This document shows positions 1-7,335 of a stretch of 64,000 bases of DNA, piece by piece (the stretch's first letter is position 1; each line of letters starts with the position of its first letter). The stretch is from CBDCHC01 sp965277055 (lineage in GTDB: Bacteria > Pseudomonadota > Gammaproteobacteria > PS1 > Pseudothioglobaceae). The DNA lies in NCBI GenBank assembly GCA_965277055.1, contig OZ255703.1, positions 372,001-436,000 of the forward strand, read 5' to 3'. Position numbers and translations under genes: made by a program. The notes beneath the pieces are model-generated. The model made no database searches. It had not been told where the DNA came from and worked only from the letters and a program-made list of their open reading frames with translations.

Positions 1-199
1 TTGTTGCATCTGGGTCAGTATATGCCCCAGAAGTGTCATATACGTTTATTGCTGGATTTGCTTCCTTGCCACCATCAGCAAGCAATGTATCAGTCAGACT
101 TATCTGGCGCATGGGTACCAAAATATCTTCTCTACTTCCTTGAATATAGATTTTTTTAGAATTGGGAAAGGGATTGGTGTATTTGGCGTCCATGCTCAT
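1..199 (-). CDS. thiC: Phosphomethylpyrimidine synthase ThiC, N-terminal part (cut by the window edge)
   Basis: Reading the minus strand from an ATG at 199 gives about 66 residues that run off the left edge. They contain FPNSKKIYIQGSR near residue 10, VPMRQISL near 31 and NVYDTSGAYTDP near 52. This is the characteristic N-terminus of ThiC, the radical-SAM enzyme that makes the HMP-P pyrimidine of thiamine from aminoimidazole ribotide. The catalytic core and the C-terminal iron-sulfur cysteine motif lie outside the window. The gene follows the nuclease gene on the same strand with a 46-nt gap. That gap is too short for a TPP riboswitch, and none is recognisable. A second in-frame ATG at 193 is possible. 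Confidence 0.9.
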   Translation of the reverse strand, partial: MSMDAKYTNPFPNSKKIYIQGSREDILVPMRQISLTDTLLADGGKEANPAINVYDTSGAYTDPDAT

Positions 200-245
200 A
201 ACTAAATATTAATAGTGAATTACTTTGGATTTTACAATATCCCCT

Positions 246-728
246 TTAGCGTTTGAGGTATTTTCTCCGCCATATTCGCGGGGATATTGGTGGGGTATCA
301 TACGCCCAAAACCCTTTTTGCAAACGTTTAGACTCTTGCTCTAATGCTTTGTACTTCTTACCATAGGCATACGCCATCCCATCTGCTACCATTTGCTCAG
401 CAAGATTTCCTTTGCTATGTTGAATGCGTACTAATAATCGCCCATAATCATCAGTAGCAATCACACTTATTTGCCAATTACGTCCTTCTTTTATCAGTGT
501 TCTTAAATGCTCCTTAGCAATCTTACCACAATCTAGGATTTCACCCTGATGTTGGCATTGTTGCCCGAGTTCGGGCGTGTCAATACCATAAATGCGCATC
601 TTAACACTCACACTATCCCCATCAGTAATGTAAAATCCCTTTGAGCCTACAGATAGTTCAGATGCAACTAAAGTATAGGACGTGGTGCATGCCACCAAGA
701 ATAAGATAATATTTCGTAACATATGCAA
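246..728 (-). CDS. Secreted thermonuclease-family (SNase-like) nuclease
   Basis: A 160-residue protein with a hydrophobic signal-like segment at residues 4-22 and then a staphylococcal-nuclease fold. The catalytic pattern is visible: DGDS (Asp38), RIYGIDTPE (Arg45, Asp50, Glu53) and DYGRLLVRI (Arg97). These correspond to the calcium-binding and catalytic residues of the family. The likely role is degradation of extracellular or periplasmic DNA or RNA. An NLAEQMVADGMAYAYGKKY segment typical of small bacterial SNases follows. ATG codons at residues 1 and 3 are both possible starts. It is divergent from hisI and sits upstream of thiC. Confidence 0.85.
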   Translation of the reverse strand: MHMLRNIILFLVACTTSYTLVASELSVGSKGFYITDGDSVSVKMRIYGIDTPELGQQCQHQGEILDCGKIAKEHLRTLIKEGRNWQISVIATDDYGRLLVRIQHSKGNLAEQMVADGMAYAYGKKYKALEQESKRLQKGFWAYDTPPISPRIWRRKYLKR

Positions 729-774
729 TATTGTACTAAAATAGTATCTTTATTGAACTATTTATTGGATTATT

Positions 775-1170
775 ATGATAGCTGCTTTGAACGCCATCCA
801 ATTTAATGATCAAGGGTTAGTCCCAGTAATTACCCAAGAGTATGATACTGGAGATATTTTAATGTTTGCTTTTATGAACCAAGAAGCATTAGAGCTTACT
901 GCTACCACTGGTAGAGCTGTGTATTTTTCACGCTCACGTAATACATTGTGGCACAAAGGTGAAGAGTCAGGCAATGTGCAAATTGTCAAAGAACTTATGG
1001 CTGATTGCGATAAAGACGTAGTCTTATTAAAAGTAGAACAACTCGGGGGTGTTAGTTGTCATACTGGGCGTAAATCGTGTTTTTTCAATACTCTTGTAGA
1101 TATGGATTGGCATGTTAACCAAGAAGTATTAAAGGATCCTAAAGAAATGTATCAAAATCCTAAAGAATAG
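775..1170 (+). CDS. hisI: Phosphoribosyl-AMP cyclohydrolase
   Basis: 131 residues, the usual length of stand-alone HisI. It opens the adenine ring of phosphoribosyl-AMP in the third step of histidine synthesis. Visible signatures are WHKGEESG near residue 59, the metal-binding DCDKD (Asp77, Asp79, Asp81) and the zinc cysteines in GVSCHTGRKSCF (Cys95 and Cys102). The next gene, hisE, begins one base after the stop, so the two are probably co-translated. In enterobacteria these activities are fused; here they are separate, as in Pseudomonas and many betaproteobacteria. Confidence 0.96.
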   Translation: MIAALNAIQFNDQGLVPVITQEYDTGDILMFAFMNQEALELTATTGRAVYFSRSRNTLWHKGEESGNVQIVKELMADCDKDVVLLKVEQLGGVSCHTGRKSCFFNTLVDMDWHVNQEVLKDPKEMYQNPKE

Positions 1171-1171
1171 T

Positions 1172-1486
1172 ATGAGCGTCATAGAAGAGTTAGAAACTAT
1201 TTTAGAAGCAAGAAAAACTGAGTCTAGTGAGCAGTCTTATGTAGCCTCACTCTACGCAAGGGGAGATGAAAAAATCCTCAAAAAAATTATAGAGGAAGCG
1301 ACAGAAGTAGTGATAGCGACCAAAGATGATGATAGAGAGCATCTCATATATGAGGTGGCTGACCTATACTTTCATATTCTCGTATTACTCAGACATAAAA
1401 ATATTAAAATAGAGGAAATTTATTCTGAGTTAAAGCGTAGATTTGGCACTTCTGGTATTGAAGAAAAAAACAATAGAACAACATAG
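1172..1486 (+). CDS. hisE: Phosphoribosyl-ATP pyrophosphatase
   Basis: 104 residues of the MazG-like all-alpha pyrophosphohydrolase fold that removes pyrophosphate from phosphoribosyl-ATP, the second step of histidine synthesis. The metal-binding helices carry EEATEVV near residue 40 and EVADLYFH near 61. It is tightly coupled to hisI and followed within nine bases by tatA. The hisI-hisE-tatABC order is a common proteobacterial arrangement and supports the assignment. Confidence 0.95.
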   Translation: MSVIEELETILEARKTESSEQSYVASLYARGDEKILKKIIEEATEVVIATKDDDREHLIYEVADLYFHILVLLRHKNIKIEEIYSELKRRFGTSGIEEKNNRTT

Positions 1487-1494
1487 GGGGTTAT

Positions 1495-1701
1495 ATGGGT
1501 GGTATTAGCATTTGGCAATTATTAATTGTTTTAGCAATTGTCCTTATCATTTTTGGTACCAAGCGTTTTCGCAACATTGGTACTGATTTAGGCGGGGCAA
1601 TCAAAGGCTTCAAAAAGTCTATGAATGACGAAACTGATAAAACTACGCAAACCAAAATCATCGATAGCGAAGTCGTCTCAGAAGAAGAAAAAACTAAGTA
1701 A
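1495..1701 (+). CDS. tatA: Twin-arginine translocase subunit TatA
   Basis: 68 residues: one N-terminal membrane helix (residues 5-20), the hinge motif FGTKRFRNIGTDLG, an amphipathic helix ending GGAIKGFKKS, and a charged C-terminal tail. TatA oligomerises to let folded, cofactor-loaded proteins cross the inner membrane. A GGGGG-type ribosome binding site lies just upstream. It is the first of three consecutive tat genes. Confidence 0.95.
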   Translation: MGGISIWQLLIVLAIVLIIFGTKRFRNIGTDLGGAIKGFKKSMNDETDKTTQTKIIDSEVVSEEEKTK

Positions 1702-1710
1702 TCTCTGCCC

Positions 1711-2034
1711 ATGTTTGATGCAGGTTTTTGGGAGTTACTCTTAATATCTATTATCGCTTTAGTGGTTGTAGGTCCTGATAAAATCCCAGGACTTGCCAAA
1801 TCTGTTGGTAAGTTTGTTGGCAAAATCAAACGCTTTGTCAGTGATACTCAGCAATCAGTACACAACGAACTCGGTACCTCAGAATTAAAAGAACAATTTG
1901 GGTTTGAGGAAAGTGAAAGTATCTTAGAAATTATCAAAGATACCGAACAACAGATTAAAGGGCAGTTTGATGAACCTGAAATCCAGCCCAATAGTGAACC
2001 ATCACCACCAACTTCAACTACTAACAATCCGTGA
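1711..2034 (+). CDS. tatB: Twin-arginine translocase subunit TatB
   Basis: 107 residues. The N-terminus has the TatB form of the family: FWELLLISIIALVVVGPDKIPG, a membrane helix followed by the GP(D/E)-x-(L/I)P hinge. A longer amphipathic and acidic tail follows. TatB forms the twin-arginine signal receptor with TatC. The stop codon overlaps the GTG start of tatC (GTGA), indicating translational coupling. The tail is short for a gammaproteobacterial TatB, but the hinge and gene order make the call secure. Confidence 0.93.
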   Translation: MFDAGFWELLLISIIALVVVGPDKIPGLAKSVGKFVGKIKRFVSDTQQSVHNELGTSELKEQFGFEESESILEIIKDTEQQIKGQFDEPEIQPNSEPSPPTSTTNNP

Positions 2035-2957
2035 GTGTAGAAAACGATAATATGACGCTGATTCAGCATCTGATTGAGCTTCGTAATAAACTCATAAAAA
2101 TGGTGCTCGCTATTTTGATCATCTTTTTAGTCCTATTTCCTTTTGCGGGAGAGGTTTATACACTTGTTGCTACCCCACTTATCGCCGCTCTGCCTCATGC
2201 AGGTGCAAATGCCCAGATGATTGCCACAGGAGTTATTTCACCTTTTTTAACTCCGTTGAAAATGGCACTCATTATTGCAGTATATGTGGCAATGCCGTAC
2301 TTACTGTATCAAATATGGTCATTTATTGCCCCAGGTCTGTATAAACACGAAAAACGACTTATTATTCCACTGGTGGTATCTTCCACTATCTTATTCTATG
2401 CGGGAATCTTGTTTTCGTTTTTTGTGGTGTTTCCACTTGCCTTTAATTTCTTAGCAGGCATAGGACCAGATGCGGTGAACTTTGCCCCCGATATTGCGAA
2501 CTATCTAGACTTTGTCTTAAAAGTTTCCTTTGCCTTTGGCATTGCCTTTGAGGTACCCATTGCTACCATATTACTCATTATGTTTGGGGCAACTACCAAA
2601 GAACAACTCAAAAAAAATCGCCCATACATCATTATCGCCGCCTTTGTGGTCGGTATGCTGTTAACCCCACCTGATGTGATTTCTCAAACACTTATTGCCA
2701 TTCCAATGCTGCTACTCTTTGAGTTGGGGCTAATATTCTCTGGATTTTTTGTAAACGCTAAAAACGCTATGAAAGAAGAGCATTCTATTATGAATGAGGA
2801 ATCAGTAGAAGATAGCGAGCCATATGAAGAATACTCTAAGAACAGTGAGGCTGAAAATGCTAATACTCACGAAGAGAGTGATGAATTTGATGAAATTGAT
2901 AAGCAGTTTGATGAGTTAGATGATGAATACAATGAAACTCAGCAGAAAAAAGAATAG
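2031..2957 (+). CDS. tatC: Sec-independent translocase subunit TatC with long acidic tail
   Basis: 308 residues starting at a GTG that overlaps the tatB stop. The core (about 1-245) is the six-helix TatC receptor with the conserved N-terminal LIQHLIELRNKLI and the cytoplasmic-loop motif APGLYKHEKR, where the Glu of YKHE recognises the twin-arginine signal. Beyond about residue 245 the protein carries some 60 residues rich in Glu, Asp, Asn and Ser. Most TatC proteins (about 250-260 residues) lack this. An in-frame ATG at codon 8 could also start translation. No strong terminator follows; only a weak 7-bp hairpin without a T-run lies at 2981-2999. Confidence 0.95.
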   Translation: MSVENDNMTLIQHLIELRNKLIKMVLAILIIFLVLFPFAGEVYTLVATPLIAALPHAGANAQMIATGVISPFLTPLKMALIIAVYVAMPYLLYQIWSFIAPGLYKHEKRLIIPLVVSSTILFYAGILFSFFVVFPLAFNFLAGIGPDAVNFAPDIANYLDFVLKVSFAFGIAFEVPIATILLIMFGATTKEQLKKNRPYIIIAAFVVGMLLTPPDVISQTLIAIPMLLLFELGLIFSGFFVNAKNAMKEEHSIMNEESVEDSEPYEEYSKNSEAENANTHEESDEFDEIDKQFDELDDEYNETQQKKE

Positions 2958-3101
2958 TCCCTAGGTTTTAGCAATAAGCGGAAAATCTTATGGATTTTCA
3001 ATAATAGCATCAGTTACATTGCACTAGTTCAGATTAGCACAAAAAGTATGGGATTGCGTATTTTTTACTAATAATGCAGTAATTACTCAGGAGAGCGAAA
3101 C

Positions 3102-3539
3102 TCAAAGTTCGTCCATAGCTTGATTGGCAAGCGAATCGACCAACTCATTATACTCATCACCACTATGCCCTTTCACCCAGTGCCACGTGATAGTGAACTT
3201 TTGATTAAGCTCATCTAGTCGCTTCCAGAGTTCTTGGTTTTTTACGGGTTGTTTATTTGCTGTTTGCCAATTGTTTTTTTTCCAATTGGTAATCCATGAG
3301 TTAATGCCATCGAGTGCGTATTTGGAGTCAGTATAGAGTGCTATTGGATGAGTAGTTGCTTTGACACTCTCTAATGCTTTAATAATAGCAGTGAGTTCCA
3401 TTTGGTTATTGGTGGTATTAGGATGGTTTCCTTTTAGGGTTTTTTCAATATCACCAAATTTGAGAAATGCTCCCCAACCGCCAATACCAGGATTACCACG
3501 GCAACCGCCGTCGGTGTAAATGAGTATGTGTGCCAACAA
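3102..3539 (-). CDS. rnhA: Ribonuclease HI
   Basis: 145 residues, the standard length. It cleaves the RNA strand of RNA-DNA hybrids. All four acidic active-site residues are in place: Asp10 (YTDGGCRGNPG), Glu48 (NNQMELTA), Asp71 (LYTDSKYALDGI) and Asp135 (ELVDSLANQA). The His of KGHSG is at residue 125. The gene starts at the base next to the stop of the upstream ANTAR regulator gene on the same strand, so the two are probably one transcript, although the functions are unrelated. Confidence 0.97.
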   Translation of the reverse strand: MLAHILIYTDGGCRGNPGIGGWGAFLKFGDIEKTLKGNHPNTTNNQMELTAIIKALESVKATTHPIALYTDSKYALDGINSWITNWKKNNWQTANKQPVKNQELWKRLDELNQKFTITWHWVKGHSGDEYNELVDSLANQAMDEL

Positions 3540-4124
3540 CTATTCTAGTAACTCAAAAGTGCTTATGATACTCTCTGCAATATCAACGATGCGTTTATTT
3601 TTATCCATTGCCATTCTACGCAGGGATTTATACGCATCATCTTCATTAATATGTTTGTGCTTAATAAGTAACCCTTTGGCTTTTTCAATAATTTTACGCT
3701 CAAATAATTGATTTTTGGTAGAATCAAGCTCATCTCTGAGTGCTTGAAATTCTCTAAACCGAGCAATAGCTACATCAATAATACCCTGCACACGACTTTC
3801 TTCTAGTCCATCTACAATGTAGGCATTAACGCCACTTTTGATCGCATCTTGGGTAGATTTTGTATCAGAGCGTTCAGCAAACATCACAATAGGTTTTGGT
3901 TTTGCCTGATTGATTTCACTTAGGTTAGCAAATACTTCATCATCAGGAATATCACTATTCACAATCAAAATATCTGCATGGGTAATTTCTAAGTTATTTT
4001 GTAAAGCATTTGAGTCTTCAATACGACTAATGACCTCGTGTCCTTTGTCTTGCAAGGCTCTTCTGAGAATTGCAGAGCGACCAGTGTTTTCATCAATAAG
4101 AATAATACGTAATGCGGTGTTCAT
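3540..4124 (-). CDS. ANTAR-domain response regulator (NasT/AmiR-like antiterminator)
   Basis: 194 residues. Residues 1-125 form a receiver-like domain, about 120-145 look like a coiled-coil linker, and about 137-190 match the ANTAR RNA-binding domain (FERKIIEKAKGLLIKH, then AYKSLRRMAMDKNKRIVDIAESII). ANTAR proteins of this shape (AmiR, NasT, EutV) bind paired hexaloop RNA hairpins and prevent transcription termination. In the receiver, the strand that normally ends in the phospho-accepting Asp reads LIVNSDIP, so Asn56 occupies the usual Asp position. Control may therefore be by partner binding rather than phosphorylation. No NasS-like sensor gene is in the window. The gene lies just downstream of amtB, past a terminator. 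The leaders of glnK and urtA carry matching RNA hairpins, which makes them the likely targets (inferred). Confidence 0.9.
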   Translation of the reverse strand: MNTALRIILIDENTGRSAILRRALQDKGHEVISRIEDSNALQNNLEITHADILIVNSDIPDDEVFANLSEINQAKPKPIVMFAERSDTKSTQDAIKSGVNAYIVDGLEESRVQGIIDVAIARFREFQALRDELDSTKNQLFERKIIEKAKGLLIKHKHINEDDAYKSLRRMAMDKNKRIVDIAESIISTFELLE

Positions 4125-4175
4125 AATATAATTTTATCTGATTTTAGGATATGATTTGCTATAAACATAGCTACC

Positions 4176-4217
4176 AAAAAAAGGATTGAGCCGAAAAGTA
4201 AGGGGCTTTTCGGCTCA
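4176..4217 (-). terminator. Rho-independent terminator after amtB
   Basis: A perfect 12-bp stem (arms 4187-4198 and 4206-4217, TGAGCCGAAAAG paired with its complement) with a 7-base loop is followed, on the minus strand, by a run of seven T at 4176-4182. It lies between amtB and the ANTAR gene, so the regulator is probably transcribed mainly from its own promoter or by read-through. Confidence 0.88.
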
Positions 4218-4239
4218 GGAGGAAATTGTGAGTTAAGAA

Positions 4240-5511
4240 TTACTTCTTAAACTCTGGGTATGCCTCCATACCGCATTCAGCGATATCAACACCCTCAATT
4301 TCTTCAGCTTCGCTTACTCTGACACCCATAATTGCTTTCAGAGCTACCCAAAGAACGAGTGAAGCCACAAATACCCATACAAAGATAGTAAGTGCACCGA
4401 TGATTTGACCAGAGAAGCTCGCACCATCATTAGTAAGAGGTACAATTAATAAACCAAATAGACCTACTACACCATGTACAGAAATAGCACCTACTGGGTC
4501 ATCAATTTTGAATGTTTTATCAAGTATTACGATAGAAATCACTACAATCACACCAGCTACCAAACCAAAGATAAGTGCTTCAAGAGCAGTAGGAGTAGAA
4601 GGTTCAGCAGTAATTGCAACTAGACCTGCTAATGCACCATTTAATGCCATAGTAAGATCAGCTTTACCAAACCATACTTTCGCAGTAAATAATGCAGCGA
4701 TTACACCACCAGCAGCGGCAGCGTTGGTATTTAAGAATACTACTGCAACAGCGTTTGCATTTGCGATGTCGCCAAGTTTTAGTACAGAACCACCATTAAA
4801 GCCAAACCAGCCCATCCACAGGATAAACGTACCTAGGGCAGCAAGTGGCATATTTGCACCCGGAATTGCTCTTGAGTTACCATTTTTGTCATATTTTCCA
4901 GAACGCGCACCCAGTACCAGCACACCTGCTAAGGCAGCGGCAGCACCTGCCATATGTACAATACCAGAACCTGCAAAGTCAGAGAATCCGAAGTCACCAA
5001 GGTTATACATGCCAAATACATCAGCACCACCCCAAGTCCAAGAACCTTCTAATGGGTAGATGATTGCCGTAAATATCGCAGCAAAAATGAAGAATGAAAA
5101 CAGCTTCATACGCTCAGCAACCGCACCAGATACGATACTCATTGCTGTTGCTACAAAGACTACTTGAAAGAAGAAGTCAGAAGCACCAGAATAAATAGAG
5201 CCACCGTTAAATCCATCTTCACGAGAAGCAAAATCTTTTAATGTAGCATTAACATCTACTGATTCGATGCCACTTAAAAAATAGCCACCGCCATACATAA
5301 TGGCGTAGCCAACTACTAAATACGCAGTACACGCAATAGCAAATAGACCGATGTTTTTTGTTAAAATTTCTGTAGTGTTTTTAGCGCGTACCAACCCTGC
5401 CTCAAGCATTGAGAAGCCAGCAGCCATCCACATTACTAATGCACCCATTACCAAGAAGTAAAAGGTATCTATTGCATATTGCAATTCATATACGTGATTT
5501 AAAACTTCCAT
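4240..5511 (-). CDS. amtB: Ammonium transporter AmtB
   Basis: 423 residues with about eleven hydrophobic segments. It forms the trimeric ammonium channel of the Amt/Rh family. The pore twin-histidine pair is visible in SGIVHMAGAAAALAG and in DDPVGAISVHGVVGLFG. The N-terminus MEVLNHVYELQYAID leads directly into the first helix, without the cleaved signal peptide known from E. coli AmtB. It follows glnK with an 11-nt gap. GlnK normally plugs AmtB when nitrogen is replete. Both genes lie behind the structured leader at 5868-6070. Confidence 0.96.
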   Translation of the reverse strand: MEVLNHVYELQYAIDTFYFLVMGALVMWMAAGFSMLEAGLVRAKNTTEILTKNIGLFAIACTAYLVVGYAIMYGGGYFLSGIESVDVNATLKDFASREDGFNGGSIYSGASDFFFQVVFVATAMSIVSGAVAERMKLFSFFIFAAIFTAIIYPLEGSWTWGGADVFGMYNLGDFGFSDFAGSGIVHMAGAAAALAGVLVLGARSGKYDKNGNSRAIPGANMPLAALGTFILWMGWFGFNGGSVLKLGDIANANAVAVVFLNTNAAAAGGVIAALFTAKVWFGKADLTMALNGALAGLVAITAEPSTPTALEALIFGLVAGVIVVISIVILDKTFKIDDPVGAISVHGVVGLFGLLIVPLTNDGASFSGQIIGALTIFVWVFVASLVLWVALKAIMGVRVSEAEEIEGVDIAECGMEAYPEFKK

Positions 5512-5522
5512 TTCATTCCTCC

Positions 5523-5867
5523 TTAAATAGCCTCAGAACCTGTTTCGCCAGTTCTGATGCGAATCACTTCTTCAACAGAAGTTATAAAAATCTTACCATC
5601 ACCAAATTCACCTCCTTCATTCTTTGCAGAAGAAACGATAGCTGCTACTATTGCTTCAACTTTGTCAGCAGTAATGGCAATTTCAATTTTTATTTTTGAT
5701 AAAAAATCAACACTATATTCAGTGCCACGATAGAGTTCAGTATGACCTTTTTGTCTACCGAATCCTTTGACTTCAGTAATGGTAATACCAGAAACACCTA
5801 AGCCATTAAGTGCGTCTTTTACTGAATCTAATTTATAAGGCTTGATAATAGCCGTTATGAGTTTCAT
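5523..5867 (-). CDS. glnK: Nitrogen regulatory PII protein GlnK
   Basis: 114 residues from the ATG at 5867, chosen because MKLITAIIKPYKL is the usual PII N-terminus and an AGGAGG site lies just upstream. An in-frame start eight codons earlier falls inside the leader. The T-loop reads KGHTELYRGTEY with the uridylylation site Tyr51 in its canonical position. C-terminal GDGKIFITSVEEVIRIRTGETG binds ATP/ADP and 2-oxoglutarate. GlnK senses nitrogen status and blocks AmtB, the next gene. The linkage to amtB distinguishes it from GlnB. Confidence 0.96.
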   Translation of the reverse strand: MKLITAIIKPYKLDSVKDALNGLGVSGITITEVKGFGRQKGHTELYRGTEYSVDFLSKIKIEIAITADKVEAIVAAIVSSAKNEGGEFGDGKIFITSVEEVIRIRTGETGSEAI

Positions 5868-5895
5868 ATGCCCTCCTAGATTTTTATTCACCCAT

Positions 5896-5942
5896 AAAAA
5901 AAGCCAATACTAATAGAGATTACTCTCTACTTGTATTGGCTT
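5896..5942 (-). terminator. Leader terminator 2, just before the glnK ribosome binding site
   Basis: Arms 5901-5910 and 5933-5942 (AAGCCAATAC and complement, 10 bp) enclose an inner 6-bp stem (5914-5919 with 5924-5929). On the minus strand the stem runs directly into seven T at 5896-5902. This is a convincing intrinsic terminator 28 bases before the glnK start codon, so it can only serve as an attenuator of glnK-amtB. Confidence 0.85.
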
Positions 5943-5970
5943 CTTTACCTTATGTATCTCGTCATTGAGA

Positions 5971-6032
5971 TACAAAAAAGGCGTTTACGTTCTTGCTATA
6001 TGAATACATATAAAAAGAAAGTAAACGCCTTT
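5971..6032 (-). terminator. Leader terminator 1 (or linker helix) upstream of glnK
   Basis: Arms 5977-5988 and 6021-6032 form a perfect 12-bp stem (AAAGGCGTTTAC and its complement). On the minus strand it is followed by a run of six T and then TGTA. It sits between the two hexaloop hairpins, nine bases after the first and two before the second. A near-identical stem occupies the same place in the urtA leader. It could instead be a helix that brings the two hexaloops together. Confidence 0.75.
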
Positions 6033-6077
6033 GTTCTGTGCTCTTATCTCCGTTGATAAGAATATATTTTGTACTCA

Positions 6078-6106
6078 ATTATACCAATGTATAATTCTTT
6101 TTGCAA
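6078..6106 (-). promoter_or_regulatory. Sigma-70-type promoter of glnK-amtB
   Basis: On the minus strand TTGCAA (6101-6106) and TATAAT (6078-6083) are separated by exactly 17 bases. Transcription would begin near 6070, a few bases before the first hexaloop hairpin. The urtA leader has the same arrangement with TTGCCT and TATAAT. Confidence 0.8.
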
Positions 6107-6162
6107 TACTTTATTGCAAAAGTTGGTGTAATAATTATAACTATTGGTTATGTTAGTTGTTA

Positions 6163-7329
6163 TTAGTTATTATTAAAAATATCACGCGTATAGACTTTAC
6201 TCGCCACGTCTTCCAAGTCAGCACTCATTCTATTAGTCACAATCACATCACTCATGGTCTTAAAGTCGTCTAGAGAAGTAATCACTCTAGAGTTAAAAAA
6301 TAACTCTTTGGTAAGTGTAGGTTCATAAATTACTACTTCAATTCCTTTGGCTTTAATGCGCTTCATAATGCCTTGAATAGAGCTGGCTCTAAAGTTATCG
6401 CTACCACTTTTCATTACTAAGCGATAAATACCCACAATGCGCGGTTCTTTAGCTAAAATACTCTGGGCAATAAAATCTTTGCGAGTTGTATTAGAATCTA
6501 CAATAGCTTTAATAATATTATTCGGCACTTGGTCATAGTTTGCCAATAATTGCTTCGTATCTTTTGGCAGGCAATACCCCCCATAGCCAAATGAAGGGTT
6601 GTTATAATGATTACCAATGCGTGGATCTAAGCACACACCTTTAATAATTTCTTTAGTGTTTAAATCATTAAGTTGAGCGTAACTATCTAACTCATTAAAA
6701 TATGCTACGCGCATTGCCAAATAGGTATTCGCAAATAGTTTGATTGCTTCTGCTTCAGTATTGCCAGTATGTAAAATCGCTACATCTTCTTTAAGAGCGG
6801 CATCTCCCAATAATTGGGCAAAGGTCTTAGCCTCTAGCGTAGTATCTCCAATAATAATACGACTCGGATATAAGTTGTCGTAGAGTGCACTACCTTCTCG
6901 TAAAAACTCAGGAGAGAATATGATATTAGTTACATTATGCTTTTGTTTCATGCGCTCAGTAAATCCAACTGGTATGGTAGATTTGATGATAATGGTAGCA
7001 CTAGGATTATATTTTAAACTTTCAGTGATAACACATTCTACCGTGCTAGTGTTAAAGTACTGAGTAGTCGTGTCATAATCGGTAGGGGTAGCAATAATCA
7101 CATACTCTGCATGTTGGTAGGCACTAGAAGCATCTATCGTTGCAGTTAAATTAAGAGTTTTAGTGGCTAAATATTCGGAAATTTCCGCATCAACAATAGG
7201 TGAAATGCCTGCATTAATAAGTGCGACTTTTTCTTTGTCTATATCCAGTGCTGTCACTTGATGGCTTCCTGCTAATAATACGGCATTCGATAAGCCTACG
7301 TATCCTGTACCGACAATAGTAATATTCAT
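6163..7329 (-). CDS. ugd: UDP-glucose 6-dehydrogenase
   Basis: 388 residues, matching the short bacterial Ugd form. It oxidises UDP-glucose twice to UDP-glucuronate for capsule, lipopolysaccharide or exopolysaccharide. The N-terminal Rossmann motif is MNITIVGTGYVGLSNAVLLA. The catalytic cysteine lies in FGYGGYCLPKDTKQLL near residue 254, and the Lys of that motif is also conserved. The C-terminal UDP-binding domain (GIYRLVMKSGSDNFRASSIQGIM) is complete. No other polysaccharide genes are near it in the window. Confidence 0.95.
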   Translation of the reverse strand: MNITIVGTGYVGLSNAVLLAGSHQVTALDIDKEKVALINAGISPIVDAEISEYLATKTLNLTATIDASSAYQHAEYVIIATPTDYDTTTQYFNTSTVECVITESLKYNPSATIIIKSTIPVGFTERMKQKHNVTNIIFSPEFLREGSALYDNLYPSRIIIGDTTLEAKTFAQLLGDAALKEDVAILHTGNTEAEAIKLFANTYLAMRVAYFNELDSYAQLNDLNTKEIIKGVCLDPRIGNHYNNPSFGYGGYCLPKDTKQLLANYDQVPNNIIKAIVDSNTTRKDFIAQSILAKEPRIVGIYRLVMKSGSDNFRASSIQGIMKRIKAKGIEVVIYEPTLTKELFFNSRVITSLDDFKTMSDVIVTNRMSADLEDVASKVYTRDIFNNN

Positions 7330-7335
7330 AATGTA

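Larger units (their letters stand above)
5868..6070 (-). promoter_or_regulatory. Structured 5' leader of glnK-amtB with two ANTAR-type hexaloop hairpins
   Basis: From the predicted start near 6070 toward glnK, the RNA would contain four hairpins. Hairpin A (6042-6061) has a 7-bp stem and loop AACGGA. A terminator-like hairpin follows at 5977-6032. Hairpin B (5953-5974) has an 8-bp stem and loop AATGAC. A second terminator-like hairpin lies at 5901-5942, and the AGGAGG site comes after it. Both six-base loops have A at position 1 and G at position 4, the known signature of RNA targets of ANTAR proteins. The spacing closely matches the urtA leader. I infer attenuation relieved by the ANTAR protein encoded at 3540-4124. 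A terminator between the two hexaloops is unusual for this class. Confidence 0.75.

Noticed and set aside
199..245. Possible TPP riboswitch upstream of thiC
   Set aside because: The gap to the nuclease gene is only 46 bases and lacks the conserved thi-box segments. No room exists for the fold unless it lies inside the coding region.
2981..2999. Hairpin after tatC as a terminator
   Set aside because: The stem is only 7 bp (GAAAATC/GATTTTC) and no T-run follows, so I did not list it as a feature.
4508..5059. Long plus-strand reading frame opposite amtB
   Set aside because: It is the antisense shadow of a clearly conserved transporter and has no recognisable domain or ribosome site. The same applies to the long antisense frames opposite the RND permease, sulP, accC and aspS.
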